DNA of 64,000 nucleotides from Chrysomallon squamiferum (Eukaryota; Mollusca; Gastropoda; Neomphalida; Peltospiridae): NCBI GenBank assembly GCA_012295275.1, contig CM022674.1, positions 16,944,897 to 17,008,896 of the forward strand, read 5' to 3'. Shown piece by piece: positions 45,575 to 62,904 of this stretch (position 1 is its first letter; each line of letters starts with the position of its first letter). The notes under the pieces were generated by a model. It saw only the letters and a program-made list of their open reading frames with translations, ran no database searches and was not told where the DNA came from. The position numbers and the translations under genes were made by a program.

Positions 45575-46110
45575 CACAGGATCGAGAATTTGAATATCTT
45601 CTGTTATAAATTGAAACTGTAATGGCAATTCGACCATCATCGGTTTTGAACTAAACCAGGATTGAGAATTTGAACATCTTCTGTTATAAATTGAAACGGT
45701 AATACAAATTCCACCATCTTCTGTTTTGAACAAACAGTTTTAGGAACATTTGTCTGTCTTCTGACTAAAGTTATATCTGTAATAACAAAAATGACCATTT
45801 TCGGTTATGAATTAAAACTGTACTGAAAATTCCACCATCTCCTTTTCTGAACTAAAATTATAATGGAAATTTGTTCATCTTCACCTTCGAACTCAAACTG
45901 TAATGAAAATTCCACCATATGCTGTTTTGACCTAAAACTGTGACGAAAATTCGAGTATTTCTGTTTTGAAGTAAAACTGTAAAGAAAATTCGAGTATCTT
46001 CCGATTTGAATTAAAACTGTGATGAAAATTCCAACAGCTTCTGTTTTGAACTAAAACTGTAAGGAAAACTCTACAGTCGTCTTTTTTTAATTAAAACAGT
46101 TTTGTTAGTT
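45530..46110 (+). repeat. Minisatellite of about 45 bp seeded by the FReD terminal exon
   Basis: The last coding bases and stop of FReD gene 1 (ACTGTAATGAAAATTC...CATCTTCTGTTTTGAACTAA) are followed by roughly a dozen diverged copies of the same unit: CTGTAATG.AAATTC.ACCATCTTCTGTTTTGAACTAAAA. Each later unit resembles the C-terminal codons plus stop, so the array grew out of the exon end into the 3' flank. Units close to the gene are best conserved. Confidence 0.88.
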
Positions 46111-47216
46111 GAAACGAGACAATAGTGCTAGCCTAAATTATTAACTTGAGAAATGAAATAAAAATAAACAACGAAACACTATTCCAATTTACAGGAATGT
46201 TTTGTTTAATCAAAATACTGAAAACAATGCCATTCAAAAAATAAAAAATAAAAACAGAAAGAAAATATCTGAATTGTTTATTTCTTTTAGCATTTATTTC
46301 ATGTAAATTTATATACTACTAATTTTGAAAGAATTGCTAAATGTAAATTTAGTTTTATAATTGTTTTCTTTGGAAAGAGTTGTTAAATTTAAATTTATGT
46401 AAGCAAATGTTGCTGAATTATTTTATTTTAATTCGTGTTCTGGATAAAGATAAATTTATGATAATTTAAAAAGGAGAACTATTACTGGTATTTGAATCGT
46501 TCTGTTGATACCGGTAGATTACAAGGATTGATCCCAGCTTTATCGAGTTTGTCTGTATGACATTCGTGTTTGTTAGTGCTGACTTTATATAAAACGTATA
46601 GTATGTGTTGTACAGTATAAAATTGTTTGTACAAGATACCTCACTGCTGATATAAAAGTGTATTTTCTGGAGGAAAAATTCCTGAAACTTCTACCAGTGT
46701 TGTCTGTAGATTTGAAAATAATTCGTGTTATCTCTGTAATAAAAGGAACACATTTTCATTCTTTATTTCAGTTTGTTTGTTTGTGTGGTCATTTGATTAT
46801 TTGTTGATTTTTTTATTTTTTTTTATTTTGGTCTGTTTTATTTAATTATCAATTTATTGATTTCAATATATATATATATATATATATATATAGATGTTTT
46901 ACTTAATCCCTTAGGATATTTGTAAAGGTGATTAAAACAAAAATGCATTTGTAATGATATACATATATATTAATACATACTTATGTACGCTTATATATAT
47001 ATATCTGTGTATATATCAATATATATCTATATCTGTGCATGTATATATATAATAATGTGTTTTTGTGTGTATGTATTATGAATGGATATGCATGCGTGTG
47101 TGTGTAGATAAGTGGTATAAAATGCAGTAGTTCCTGATTCCTGATCGCATTCAGATCACTTATTTTTCCATCACGGTGGTTCTTTTCGAAGTCCGCTTTA
47201 AGAGAGATTGATTAAG
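46111..47216. other. 3' flank of FReD gene 1, no gene seen
   Basis: AT-rich sequence paired with about 50,040-51,130 in the other arm. It contains TA runs at 46,865-46,893 and around 46,990-47,052. A region at 46,480-46,760 is well conserved between arms but has no convincing reading frame. Confidence 0.55.
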
Positions 47217-47755
47217 AAGTATGAATTATGCAGCGAGTGTACATTCTAAAGGAAGCGTACTTCTTGATTATAGACCAGCTAAAGAAGATCTCTGTTGACC
47301 ACAGGAAAAACACACCACGAGTACTTACTACCTCGTGTCCAAGTTTCAAATTCTTCATTACGCAGACGTGGAGAAACTGACCAAGAAACGCCAAACAGAT
47401 GAAGACGCCAGGTTTGACCAGCTGCGGTCGCACTCCGAGGATGACCAGTTGACGCCAAAAGTGGAGTTCCTTTGTCGACGTCAGCGCCAAGCGAAAATTC
47501 GCCGAAGACGAACAGTTTCAGCAAGACGAGCGGATGATCAAACGCAGTCGCGTTGTGTTGTCTGCCGGAGAAGAAGGAGAGAGAGACAACGTAGCAGTGC
47601 CTGTTCCAGCTGTGGACAGGGACCGTGGTGACCCCAGGAGCCTGCTGGGTGTGATTGTAGATACTGATGACAATGAACAGTCTACCAGGAACCAGTTTGA
47701 TGTGTGTTCCCAGAGACTGCTTTTGTTGTATGATGTGTCAAAATGCTTTTAGAGC
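47217..47755 (+). mobile_element. Integrase-like (KRBA2/SCAND3-type) transposon relic
   Basis: Pieces in more than one frame recall the integrase-derived proteins related to KRAB-A domain-containing 2. First come LIIDQLKKISVDHRKN and KFQILHYADVEKLTKKRQTDE-like sequence (47,260-47,405). A longer frame then has DERMIKRSR, VAVPVPAVDRDRGDPRSLLG and RNQFDVCSQRLLLLYDV (about 47,500-47,750). The catalytic DDE core is missing and frameshifts are present, so it is a dead element. The first part is also found in the right arm, next to the gap. Confidence 0.55.
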
Positions 47756-49236
47756 AGCAGTGTCAAAGGAGTTACGCAGGAGGACAAGGGTTTGTGAAAT
47801 GCAACTGTAGAGGAAAAACGAGCTGTCAAACAAAACGTGTATGTTTCGAGAACAAACGTTTGAACTGCTGTAATAAATAGAACACTACTATATGAGTTAC
47901 GAAATACATCTCTTCATCCAATTGTAAGTCATTATTTTCCATTCAATCATTTTGCTTAATGACTTGAGGTCTATTTCAGTCGTTTGGCCTATTTATTGGA
48001 AATCTTAGACATTAGGCCAAATGGCTGACAGTCTTGTGATTTAGGCTAAACCTAAACATTTCAGGCATTAGACCAGATGACTTCTTTCACATATTGGCTG
48101 TAACATATATATATAGATTTACCACACACACACTAACACACCCAAGAAACACATACACATATACATACATACATATCTACACACCTACGCTCATAACGCT
48201 ATTTAAGAGACTGTGAGGGTTGACAAGTCATGTATTGTTATGTTGCATATATTGTTGTGGACTGTTGCGGATCAGGAATTTTCAAAAAATGTTTTGTTAG
48301 TTGTCTCTTGTTTAGTAAAATTGCCTTTTACGTTTCTGTCTTTTGTGTCATTTAAAAACCGACGTGAAACACACAGACACACACATACGCACACACACAG
48401 GCACACATAGAAATGCATATACAAAGACTCGCAGATATATTCAAACATTATAACAATATTATATACACGTTAATTATGCAGACACACTAGGTATAAACAT
48501 ATAAAAACAGACACAAGCACAACATACTTAAGCGGAGGATTTCGCTAGGGAATACATTCTGTCTGTCAACAAATTCAATGCATCAAATACACTGGTTTAC
48601 ACACTGAACCGTTGCGGATAATTTCATCCAGAGTTACGGTTCTTGCTATTTATAGACAGGGCAATACCAACATTAATATAATAAATGTCATTGTTTCAGT
48701 AACATAACTTATTTAAATAAACGTGTTTGGTTTAGTTCATTGTCGATTATTAATTATTTGAAAGGAATAGAATGCCAAAACATCCTTTGTGACATCAATA
48801 AATAAACAGAAAATTATATTTGCGCAGTTAATGAAGACTGCAGGGTGTCAGTTTAACAATGGGTTGTATGTACGCTTCACTTAGATATCTCGCTTCTGGA
48901 ACTAATATGTTGTTCGGCTTCACTCAGTGTTTACACATTTTTAAAAACATGTAGATGAAGTTTCATCCGAAATAAAGTTTCAGTATAATTTCTATATTTC
49001 CTTGTGTTGTTTGTAGCCAGAATTCTTTCTGATATTCAGTGTCTTCCTGTCATATTGTCTGTCCATGAATAATACACTGTCATTCTAGACAGAAAAAAGA
49101 AAGACAGAAACCAATAAAAATTAAATAAATAAATAAATAAGGGGAAAAAAAAAAAAAAAAAAAAAAAAAGAAAAGACAACTCGAAAAAAAGAAAACACAA
49201 ATAAAAAAAAAACAAAAACAAAGAACAAACAAAATA

Positions 49237-49298
<62 letters not shown>

Positions 49299-49640
49299 AA
49301 ATAATACGAAAATAATAACCTCAAACAAACAAAATGAAATACTTCAATATTTAGGCCATTCATACCATGTAAAACGTAATGAATTTAGCCCTTTTGTTTT
49401 TGGCCCGAATTCCGCCCCATTTGTGGACGTGTTAAACTGGATTTTAATATTTATTGCGGAAAGCATCTGGAGTTAATACCAATCGATCTACATGTCCATC
49501 ACTGAAAACACTATGAGCAGGCCACTTTAAACACGTGTCGCTGTCCTTGGTCACGTGACCTATGGAAACTATAATGACATCTGAAAATTAAGAGTATATC
49601 GTGCTGAAGGTTGGGTGATCGTTCCCTGTCGCTGTGCTTG
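47756..49640. other. Spacer inside inverted duplication 2, no gene seen
   Basis: Unpaired left-only sequence. It contains a CA-rich patch at 48,120-48,420, a short imperfect palindrome at about 47,976-48,030 (TTTGGCCT...AGGCCAAA), a poly-A at 49,144-49,168 and (AAT)n at 49,238-49,300. No convincing gene. Confidence 0.55.
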
Positions 49641-49840
49641 NNNNNNNNNNNNNNNNNNNNNNNNNNNNNNNNNNNNNNNNNNNNNNNNNNNNNNNNNNNN
49701 NNNNNNNNNNNNNNNNNNNNNNNNNNNNNNNNNNNNNNNNNNNNNNNNNNNNNNNNNNNNNNNNNNNNNNNNNNNNNNNNNNNNNNNNNNNNNNNNNNNN
49801 NNNNNNNNNNNNNNNNNNNNNNNNNNNNNNNNNNNNNNNN
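49641..49840. other. Assembly gap of 200 N
   Basis: Exactly 200 N, identical in length to the gap at 8,276. Arm 2 begins on its right edge. Frames of unknown residues across it are meaningless. Confidence 0.99.
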
Positions 49841-50040
49841 TTCATCTGTTTGGCGTTTCTTGCTCAGTTTCTGCGTGTCTGCGCACTGAAGAATTTCAAA
49901 CGTGGACATGACGTAGTAAGTACTCGTGGTGTGTTTTTCCTATGATCAACAGAGATCTTCTTTAGCTGGTCCATAATCAAGAAATACTCTTCCTTTGTTA
50001 TGTAGATTCTCTTGCATAATTCATACTTCTTAAACAATCT
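49841..50040 (-). mobile_element. Integrase-like relic, right-arm copy (cut by gap)
   Basis: The minus strand reads LIMDQLKKISVDHRKNT and, in a second frame, STFEILQCADTQKLSKKRQTDE-type sequence. It matches 47,217-47,403 and is cut by the N gap exactly where the left copy continues. The remainder is presumably in the unsequenced centre or absent. Confidence 0.55.
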
Positions 50041-50184
50041 CTCTTAAAGCAGACTTCCAAAAGAACCTCCATGGTGGACAAATAAGTTGTCTCAATGCTA
50101 TAAGGAACTATTGTATTTTATACCACTTATTTACACACACACGCATGCATATCCATTCATACATACTTATAATACATACACAAA

Positions 50185-50228
<44 letters not shown>

Positions 50229-51129
50229 CACGCACAGATATATATATAAGCGTACATAAGTATGTATTAATATATATGTATATGATTACAAATGCATTTT
50301 TTTTTAATAACCTTTACAAATATCCTAAGGGATTAAGAAAAACGTCTATATATATATTGAAATCAATAAATTAATAATTAAATAAAACAGACACAAATTT
50401 AAAAAAATAAATACAAAAAGTTCAACAAATAAATAAACGACTACAGAAACAAACAAACTGAAATAAAGAATGAATATGTGTTCCTTTTATTACAGAGATA
50501 ACACGAATTCTTTTCAAATCTACAGTCAACACTGGTAAAAGTTTCAGGAATTTTTCCTCCATAAAATACATTTTTATATCAGCAGTGAGGTATCTTGTAC
50601 AAACAATTTTATACTGTACAACACATACTATAATTTTATATAAAGTCAGCACTAACAAACACGAATGTGATAAAGACAAACTCGATAAAGCTGGGATCGA
50701 TCCTTGTAATCTACCGGTATCAACAGAACGATTCAAACACCAGTAATAGAGGTCGTTTTTATACTATCATACATTTATCTTTATCCAGAACACGAATTAA
50801 AATAAAATAATTCAGCAACATTTGCTTACATAAATTTAAATTTAACAACTCTTTCCAATGAAAACAATTATAAAACTAAATTTACATTTAGCAATTGTTT
50901 CAAAATTAGTAGTTTTTCAATTTATATGAAATAAATGCTAAAAAGAAATAAACAATTCAGATATTTTCTTTCTGTTTTTATTTTTTATTTTTTGAATGAC
51001 ATTTTTTTCAGTATTTTGATTAACCAAAACATTCCTGTAAATTGGAATAGTGTTTCCTTTTTATTTTTATTTCATTTCTCAAGTTAATAATTTAGGCTAG
51101 CACTATTGTCTCGTTTCAACTAATAAAAT
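50041..51129. other. 3' flank of FReD gene 2, no gene seen
   Basis: Mirror of 46,111-47,216. It includes a (CA)n tract at 50,188-50,218. No separate coding potential. Confidence 0.55.
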
Positions 51130-51653
51130 TGTTTTAATTGAAAAAAGACGACTGTAGAGTTTTCATTACAGTTTTAGTTCAAAACAGAAGCTGTTCGAAT
51201 TTTCATCACAGTTTAAATTCAAATCCGAAGATATTCGAATTTTCTATACAGTTTTACTTCAAAACAGAAATACTCGAATTTTCGTCACAGTTTTAGATCA
51301 AAACAGCATATGGTGGAATTTTCATTACAATTTGAGTTCGAACGTGAAGATGAACGAATTTCCATTATAATTTTATTTCAGAAAAAGATTTGGCGGAATT
51401 TTCAGTACAGTTTTAATTCAAAACCGAAAATGGTCATTTTTGTTATTACAGATATAACTTTAGTCAGAACACAGACAAAAGTTCCTAAAACTGTTTGTTC
51501 AAGACAGAAGATGGTGGAATTTGTATTACCGTTTCAATTTATAACACAAGATGTTCAAATTCTCAATCCTGGTTTAGTTCAAAACCGATGATGGTCGAAT
51601 TGCCATTACAGTTTCAATTTATAACAGAAGATATTCAAATTCTCGATCCTGTG

Positions 51654-54127
<2,474 letters not shown>

Positions 54128-54159
54128 TTTATAAATGGTAGCAATGTTGAAATGCATGT

Positions 54160-55029
54160 ATCTCTTTTCAGAACTAAATCAATCTAATTACATAAAGATA
54201 ATTTAATTGTTATTTCATGAGCCAAATAAACTGGTAATTGCTTCTACTAATGTTTCCAAGACACTGTCACTACCAAACTGAACTCTTCAAATATATTAAG
54301 CGTTTGACACAAGCTTCTGTTTTCAGTCCTTTGTTAAATAAAACCTTTTCTAATAATTCCTACAGCTTCTCTCGGTTCAGCTGAAAAATATACAAGCCAA
54401 ACAGAACGGTAATCAAATTCCGTGAACACATATTTGATGCTGCACTGTATTTGGATAATTTAATTAATAATGTAGTGATTATGGATATTTTTGTGTAATT
54501 CGTACTGATTCTTTCAATTCATCTGAAAGAAAGAAAAGGTGAATAGAACTGTTTATTCGTATAACAGTCATCAGGGAAATGATCATTTGAAATATGACTT
54601 GTTCTGACTTGCTTCAGCGATTGGTTTTGTACGAAATGTTTGTTATTGTCTTTTTGTTGCTGTATCTTTGTGGGTTTTTGTTACTGAATGGAGTGTATGT
54701 TTATATGGTTGTTCTGTGTAGTTGTTACTGAGTCATGTTGTTGCTTTTGTTGTTCGTACTGTTCTTTTATTGTACTAATATCTATTTGTAAGCGTATATC
54801 GTGTGGGATCTAGTAGGTTTAGCGGAAGCTAGTATGTACATCTTATTAATTTTTTAGTAATAATATTTTATAATAGTATAGTAGGTTTAGAGGTACCGAT
54901 TATGTACATTTTATTACTTTTTTTGGAAGTAGTAATTGTAGTAAGAGTAAAGTAGGTTTAGAGGTAGCTAGTAGCTAAATCTAGTTAATTTTGTTCTAAT
55001 GTCACTAAACAAAAGTCAAATCAAATCAC
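54160..55029. other. Intergenic between FReD gene 2 and the propeller pseudogene
   Basis: Mirror of about 42,230-43,085. It should hold the promoter of FReD gene 2. I see no strong TATA box. The segment 54,190-54,460 is closely conserved between arms, including sequence upstream of both FReD starts, so regulatory sequence may be shared. Confidence 0.5.
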
Positions 55030-55228
55030 CTTTTCATACTCCTGGTTGTGAACATGATTCCATTCCATGGGATAAAAGTTATATCCCCCAGAAATGTTTT
55101 CGTATTTACTGGGATTTGAACACGATCTTCACCCCAAACATTTTCCCATATCAACAGCGTCTGATCCTTATTTATCCAAATTAGTCTGTGATCTGATGGT
55201 AACAATTACAAAAAAAAAAAAAAAAAAA

Positions 55229-55259
<31 letters not shown>

Positions 55260-56149
55260 GTAAATAAGCATATTCAAGATACACCGACATTTAACAGGAT
55301 TAATTTTGTCTGTTATTTTTTATTTTTTTTTTTTATTTTATTTTATTTTGTTATGGTCTCCGTCTCTCTGTTCTGGTCATACTCGTTAATTCTCTCTTTC
55401 TTTCACTACTTTCTCTTTCTATCTCTATCTCACAAATGTGTTTCATCTTTATTTTGTATTATTTAGAGTTAGTAATTATTTATTAATTTAGGTGGTTAGG
55501 TAGTTAGTTAGAAATATAGATAGATGGGCTGCTGTTGGCTCGTAAATTTGAATGAATTGTAAACATCAAAAGAGAAGGAAAATGGGTACATATCGCATAA
55601 AAGGAGATATGATATATCTCTGCAAAGCCAGAAATTGTGTACGTTGTTTTATTATCATAGTCAGTATGTATAATTCCTTCAGTGGGAATCTCAGGAAAGA
55701 TAAACCTATCACAGACAGAAAACAAATAATAAAAATAAATATGACAAACACATTAAACTAATTTTAGTAATTCATTTTTATATCAGCATTCGCTTTATTG
55801 CTAGACATAGGCTTAATTCAAACACAGATAAAGTGCCATATTAGGATCTGGAATATCCAGGAATGAAAACTAAGAAAGAGGAGACTACCTGTGACAAAAT
55901 GAAGAAGAAGACCACCACCAACAACAACAGTAATAAGAACAACAACAGCAGCAGCAACAACAATGGCTACTACTCATAACATAGTACCGTTATTACTACT
56001 ATAACTACAGCGAATTAACCAAATACTACTGTTTCTTCTACAACTACTACTACTATTACAATTACTAATTCTGAAACCAAAACAACTATAACTAGTATAC
56101 TTACTACCACTACTTTTGGTAATGTTGCTTCTGCTACTGATACTACTAT

Positions 56150-56196
<47 letters not shown>

Positions 56197-56648
56197 TTAC
56201 GACTACTGTTTAACTACCTCATTTCTGGGTCAACGTACAGACGTCTCAAATTGGCTCCATTTTGTGTTAGAACTTTCCTTTGTTTGCCACTGTGAATAAT
56301 AGAGTCTACGATTTTTGCTATCCAGTGCTGTATCAGAAATCTGTGGAAGGTCTAAAATTAACCAAAATAGAAATCTGATATACTTAAACTAGAAATGAAT
56401 GAGAAATATAAAACAGGATTGTTTTTGTGTTTTTTTGGTCAAATTAGTCAAATTCTCGTAGCATAACCATTTAAAAGCGAAGTAGATAATATAAACTGGA
56501 AATTTTATAATAATGTCTTAAACACAAAGATTATTAAAAACAGAAAGCAAGAGAAACAAAAGTGTCAAAATGTATAAAAGAAAAAAGGTACCAAGAGAGA
56601 GAAAGGTATGTATCTCGCTAAAAATATACATATACATACACACAGAAA

Positions 56649-56706
<58 letters not shown>

Positions 56707-57007
56707 CATATACATACATACATATAGATAGATAGATAGATAGATAGATAAACAGATATATATATAGTCTCATACACACATATGCATGTATGCATCTATT
56801 TAGCTCTCAATAGCTCTGTATGTGAACACATAGACACGCGCACACACATTAACACGCACACACATTAACACACACACACACACAGAGACACACACACATA
56901 TATATAAATATATACTTTACTTTGATCTGATATTATCGCATGGAAGAGCCTCGTTGGATTGGGCACTTCTAACCTTTACAGGATGTGAGGCAGTAACCAG
57001 TTATTCT
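55030..57007 (-). pseudogene. YWTD beta-propeller-like gene, right-arm copy, disabled
   Basis: Mirror of 40,224-42,229 with exons 56,921-57,007, 56,218-56,351, 55,590-55,705 and 55,030-55,192. The first exon has TAA (56,976-56,978) where the left copy has TTA. The second exon is 134 nt instead of 166 because 32 nt (from CCGGTGGC through GACCTT) are missing between TATTATT and CACAGTGGC, shifting the frame. Splice sites otherwise match the left copy. Two independent lesions make this a pseudogene. Confidence 0.7.
56644..56760. repeat. (CA)n-(TA)n-(GATA)n block
   Basis: Successive CA, TA and TAGA runs in a propeller-gene intron. It mirrors the TG/TA/TCTA region at about 40,330-40,560. Confidence 0.93.
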
Positions 57008-57056
57008 CTGTATAAATCAAAGCCACTCATATACTCAAGCATTTCTTTAAACCTCT

Positions 57057-57059
<3 letters not shown>

Positions 57060-57136
<77 letters not shown>
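57060..57136. repeat. (TC)n microsatellite
   Basis: Pure CT run, the counterpart of the (GA)n at 40,055-40,170 but shorter. Confidence 0.95.
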
Positions 57137-57138
<2 letters not shown>

Positions 57139-57511
57139 ACTCCGTCCTCCTCCTCTTCCTATCTATTTGTCTGTGTGTTTATCTGTGTGTGTACCTATGT
57201 CTATATTTGCCTATTTTCCTGTCTGTCTCTCAATCTATCTTTCAAAGATCAAAAATATAATAATAATAATGATAATAATAATATTATTGTTTAGTAATTT
57301 AAAATTATAATAATAATCGTAGTTTAATAATTTTAAACACCAAACTTCCTTCAGAAGGTAATTTCAACCAACAGATGACCACCACTGCATGTTTGTCTGT
57401 AATGAAATTTGAAGAAATCCAATATCTTTATGCTTCTCTAAATATAGCATATAGAAATTAGAATGAAAAATCAAAATTATATAATAAAATATATATATAT
57501 ATTTTTTTTAG

Positions 57512-58050
57512 GTTTTATCAGACTAGTCAATAGTGGAGGTATTTCAACACAGGGTCGAGTTGAGATCAAACTTCACGATACATGGGGAACTGTCTGTGCT
57601 GACAAATTTGACGACAAAGACGCAGGCTTTATCTGTACACTTTTAGGATTCAGTCAGTAAGAACGTTTTACTTTCAGTTAAACTGTTCAATTTATAAACA
57701 GTAGTAAAATATCAGTACGTTTCTGTTTGCGCAATACAATATAAGACAAAATCTGTATAATCGGATAGTACAGATTGGCCAATATTTCTAACGAAGATCA
57801 GACAAATCAGTTGTATTTTCTAAATCCTAGATTCAAGGCAAAGACGTATAAGAATGCTCACTTTGGAGAAGGAACAGGACCAGTGTGGGTTGATGATGAA
57901 AACGGATTGAATCACTGTTCTTTTTATGACTGGGGTAAAAAGAACTATAGATATAAACAGGATTTGGGAATTAGCTGCTACCCTCAGAGTGTGTTGTTTG
58001 TTTTGTTGTTATTTGTTTTATTGTTGTTGTTTGTTTTTGTACTGTTTTAA
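57512..58050 (+). CDS. Single-SRCR protein, right-arm copy lacking a conserved Cys
   Basis: Exons 57,512-57,656 and 57,831-58,050 mirror 38,844-38,988 and 38,447-38,669. The reading frame is open to a stop at 58,048. An 18-nt in-frame deletion turns WVDDVNCVKDENRLNHC into WVDDENGLNHC, removing a conserved SRCR cysteine and its neighbours. The hydrophobic tail is 15 nt longer. The domain probably folds poorly unless the disulfide partner is also released. No leader exon seen. Confidence 0.7.
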
Positions 58051-58158
58051 GAACAAAACATTTAGCGTTAAATGTGAAATGCAAGAACCACTTAGTGTGA
58101 AAGGTATCGGCTGTATCTTTAACATTCTTTGATTTATAAAACAACGCCACCTGATACT

Positions 58159-58191
<33 letters not shown>

Positions 58192-58588
58192 CATCCTCTC
58201 CCTTGAATTGTTATTTTTATTAGTATTTTTACTATTATTATTAGTAGTAGTAGTAGAAGGAATAGTAGTAGTAGTAGTAGTAGTAGTAGAGGTAGTAGTA
58301 GTAGCAGTAGTAGTTGTAGTATTATTTTTTTTTCTTTTATTTGTCTTTATTTCTTTTTTTTCTAACATATTTACTAAAACAAATATTTGGCTTCTCGATT
58401 TTACAAGTAAAAGTTGACTGTAAAAATGTATTGCTAATAATATAGCTCGATGTTGAAGTCATATCGCTTGGTAATATTATTTACGTATATCTATAAAGCG
58501 AAAATTAATCTGGAACCGGACAGTTAAAGAAAACAAATGAAATTTTGAAAATAGTTTGTGTTGTGATCGTTTCTTCAACTGACTTCAG

Positions 58589-58738
58589 TTTCTGTTCGAT
58601 TGGCCAATGGAGGAGGAATTGTAACACGAGGCAGACTTGAAATAGAAAACAACGGAACATGGGGAACTGTCTGTGATAATGAATTTGACGACAGACATTC
58701 TGCTGTTATCTGTTACATGCTGGGTGTCACATTTGTCT
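58589..58738 (+). pseudogene. Truncated SRCR first-half exon at duplication boundary
   Basis: Starts after acceptor CTGACTTCAG and encodes VRLANGGGIVTRGRLEIE, then GTWGTVCDNEFDDR and VICYMLG. After GGGT the sequence departs from the left-arm exon (37,756-37,902) and runs into a stop (TAA at 58,738) with no donor. This is the outer breakpoint of inverted duplication 2. Confidence 0.75.
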
Positions 58739-61192
<2,454 letters not shown>

Positions 61193-61237
61193 AATGAGAA
61201 GTGGTGACATTTGTTTCAAAACGTCCTGTTTCTTTCT

Positions 61238-61248
61238 CTATTTAAACC
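61238..61248 (+). promoter_or_regulatory. TATA-like element
   Basis: CTATTTAAACC lies about 55 bp before the ATG at 61,293. It would place transcription start near 61,268-61,275 and leave a short 5' UTR. It is only a sequence match in AT-rich DNA, but the surrounding 30 bp is less AT-rich than average. Confidence 0.35.
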
Positions 61249-61292
61249 CCAACAGCATCATCGTCACCATCATTCGGACGGAGACGAGAAAG

Positions 61293-61501
61293 ATGAAGGG
61301 ACTCGGTCTTCATTTTGTCTTAGCGTTTCTTTGTCTGCTATTAGCGTTGGCCCAGTCTGTGCAGGTGTCCGACTCAGATGTAGAAACTGTCGAGTCGAAG
61401 AGAAGCCACTCAGGACAGAATCAAGGCTTTGATCTGAACTCGCTTTCTAAACGAGACATCATCCACCCGAGTAAAGTAGGAGATAGAATAGCCGAAACTG
61501 G
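61293..61501 (+). CDS. First exon of a small secreted protein or propeptide
   Basis: The ATG at 61,293 opens a clear signal peptide (MKGLGLHFVLAFLCLLLALA) followed by a hydrophilic region. That region contains two Lys-Arg pairs (VESKRSH and SLSKRDIIH), typical of proprotein convertase sites. The exon ends near GAAACTGG with a GTGGGT donor at 61,502. A phase-compatible small exon at 63,388-63,434, with acceptor ATCTCTATCAG and donor GTAAGT, would add KDTLGSETLHRGSPT. That link is weak. It could be a neuropeptide, toxin-like or antimicrobial precursor, or any secreted protein. I do not recognise a family. Confidence 0.5.
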
Positions 61502-61509
61502 GTGGGTTT

Positions 61510-62527
61510 GTTTTATTTCCTTCTCCTGTAAAACACCATCATCAGCAGCAGCATCATCACCATCATCACCATCATCATCATTATCATCATCAGCATATAT
61601 AATTTGTGAAATTCCTCTCCAGCTATCGTTAAGCTGTTATGGAAAAAATAGTGTCTAATTCGGATATGCATTTAAATTTGTTTTTGTTATAATATATCTG
61701 TAATGCATTCTTCTCTGTATTGTTTCCTATAGTTTATGATAATCAAATCATTTCATTGTACACTTTGGACTTCGGGTGTAAATTCTAGAATCAAAAAAAA
61801 AAAAGGAAAGACAAATTATATAATACTTAGTTTAGTCAACAATTTTGCAAGGACGATCACTTCGGCAGTTTTCACGTAATTAGGTTACCATGTGATATTA
61901 AATAATTGCCATTCTTTGAAAGCTTAACAAATGATAATTGCATAAATCGTGTAGTTACTATATTGAGCCAAATGAACAAGATAATTATTAGTGTTGAAAC
62001 ACTCATTTAGAGTCAGAAACAGAAATCTGCATAAAATACGTGTGACGGACATTTTTCACTGTCTTATTAAATTCATCGCAATCACAGAACGAACTTTCTA
62101 AAACAAAATTAACAGAAGATTTTCCAACAAATCCACTGTGTACAGAGAAAGAGTTAGCTGTGCAGAGTTCACGATAGGCTGGAAAAACAGGGAGAAGTCA
62201 CTTCTGTCTGTAAACAGATAAGGGACACTTTGTCAAAGCAAAATGAGACAATATGACATAACCAAGCATTTGTCACAAAGGTAAAATTAAATATCTACAT
62301 GTATACATGTTCTGTATCTAGTAAAACAGGGACTTTAACAACATATTTTATATACATTCATGGCATAAGTGATAAAATGATTTAAGAAAAGTTTTATTCT
62401 TATGTTTGTTTAATACTACTGGTATCCTACTTTCTCTCGTCTCCACCTCTACTTACTGGGTTTCTTAATTCTAATTTTTACCATGTCATTCTGTTCAGTC
62501 CATCTCAGTTAATTCAATTTGTACAAA

Positions 62528-62598
<71 letters not shown>

Positions 62599-62852
62599 TA
62601 TAAAAAAATAAAAGTCAATAGCTGTGTTTATCGTCAATTGCTGTTAACACAAAAACAAAGCATGTCAGCAGCTGTTCTTGCAGTTTTATTACTAAATATA
62701 ATTTCGGTGCCCGACTGCAAAACGTATTCAAGTCATCTTTGGACAAAATAGAGGCAAAATGTGTCAATAGTTTCGACTTCCACGTGTTATATATATATAT
62801 ATATATATATATAGATATATGTACATATATTATATAGTGTCTTTTTTTGAAA

Positions 62853-62904
<52 letters not shown>

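Noticed and set aside
45524-45733. Minus-strand frame across the 45-bp array (and plus frames at 51,310-51,704)
   Set aside because: Antisense or shifted readings of the FReD terminal exon repeat.
47335-47631. Arg/Cys-rich frame resembling a piggyBac-type zinc ribbon
   Set aside because: An overlapping frame matches a KRBA2-like integrase much better (VDRDRGDPRSLLG, RNQFDVC), so this frame is a shadow.
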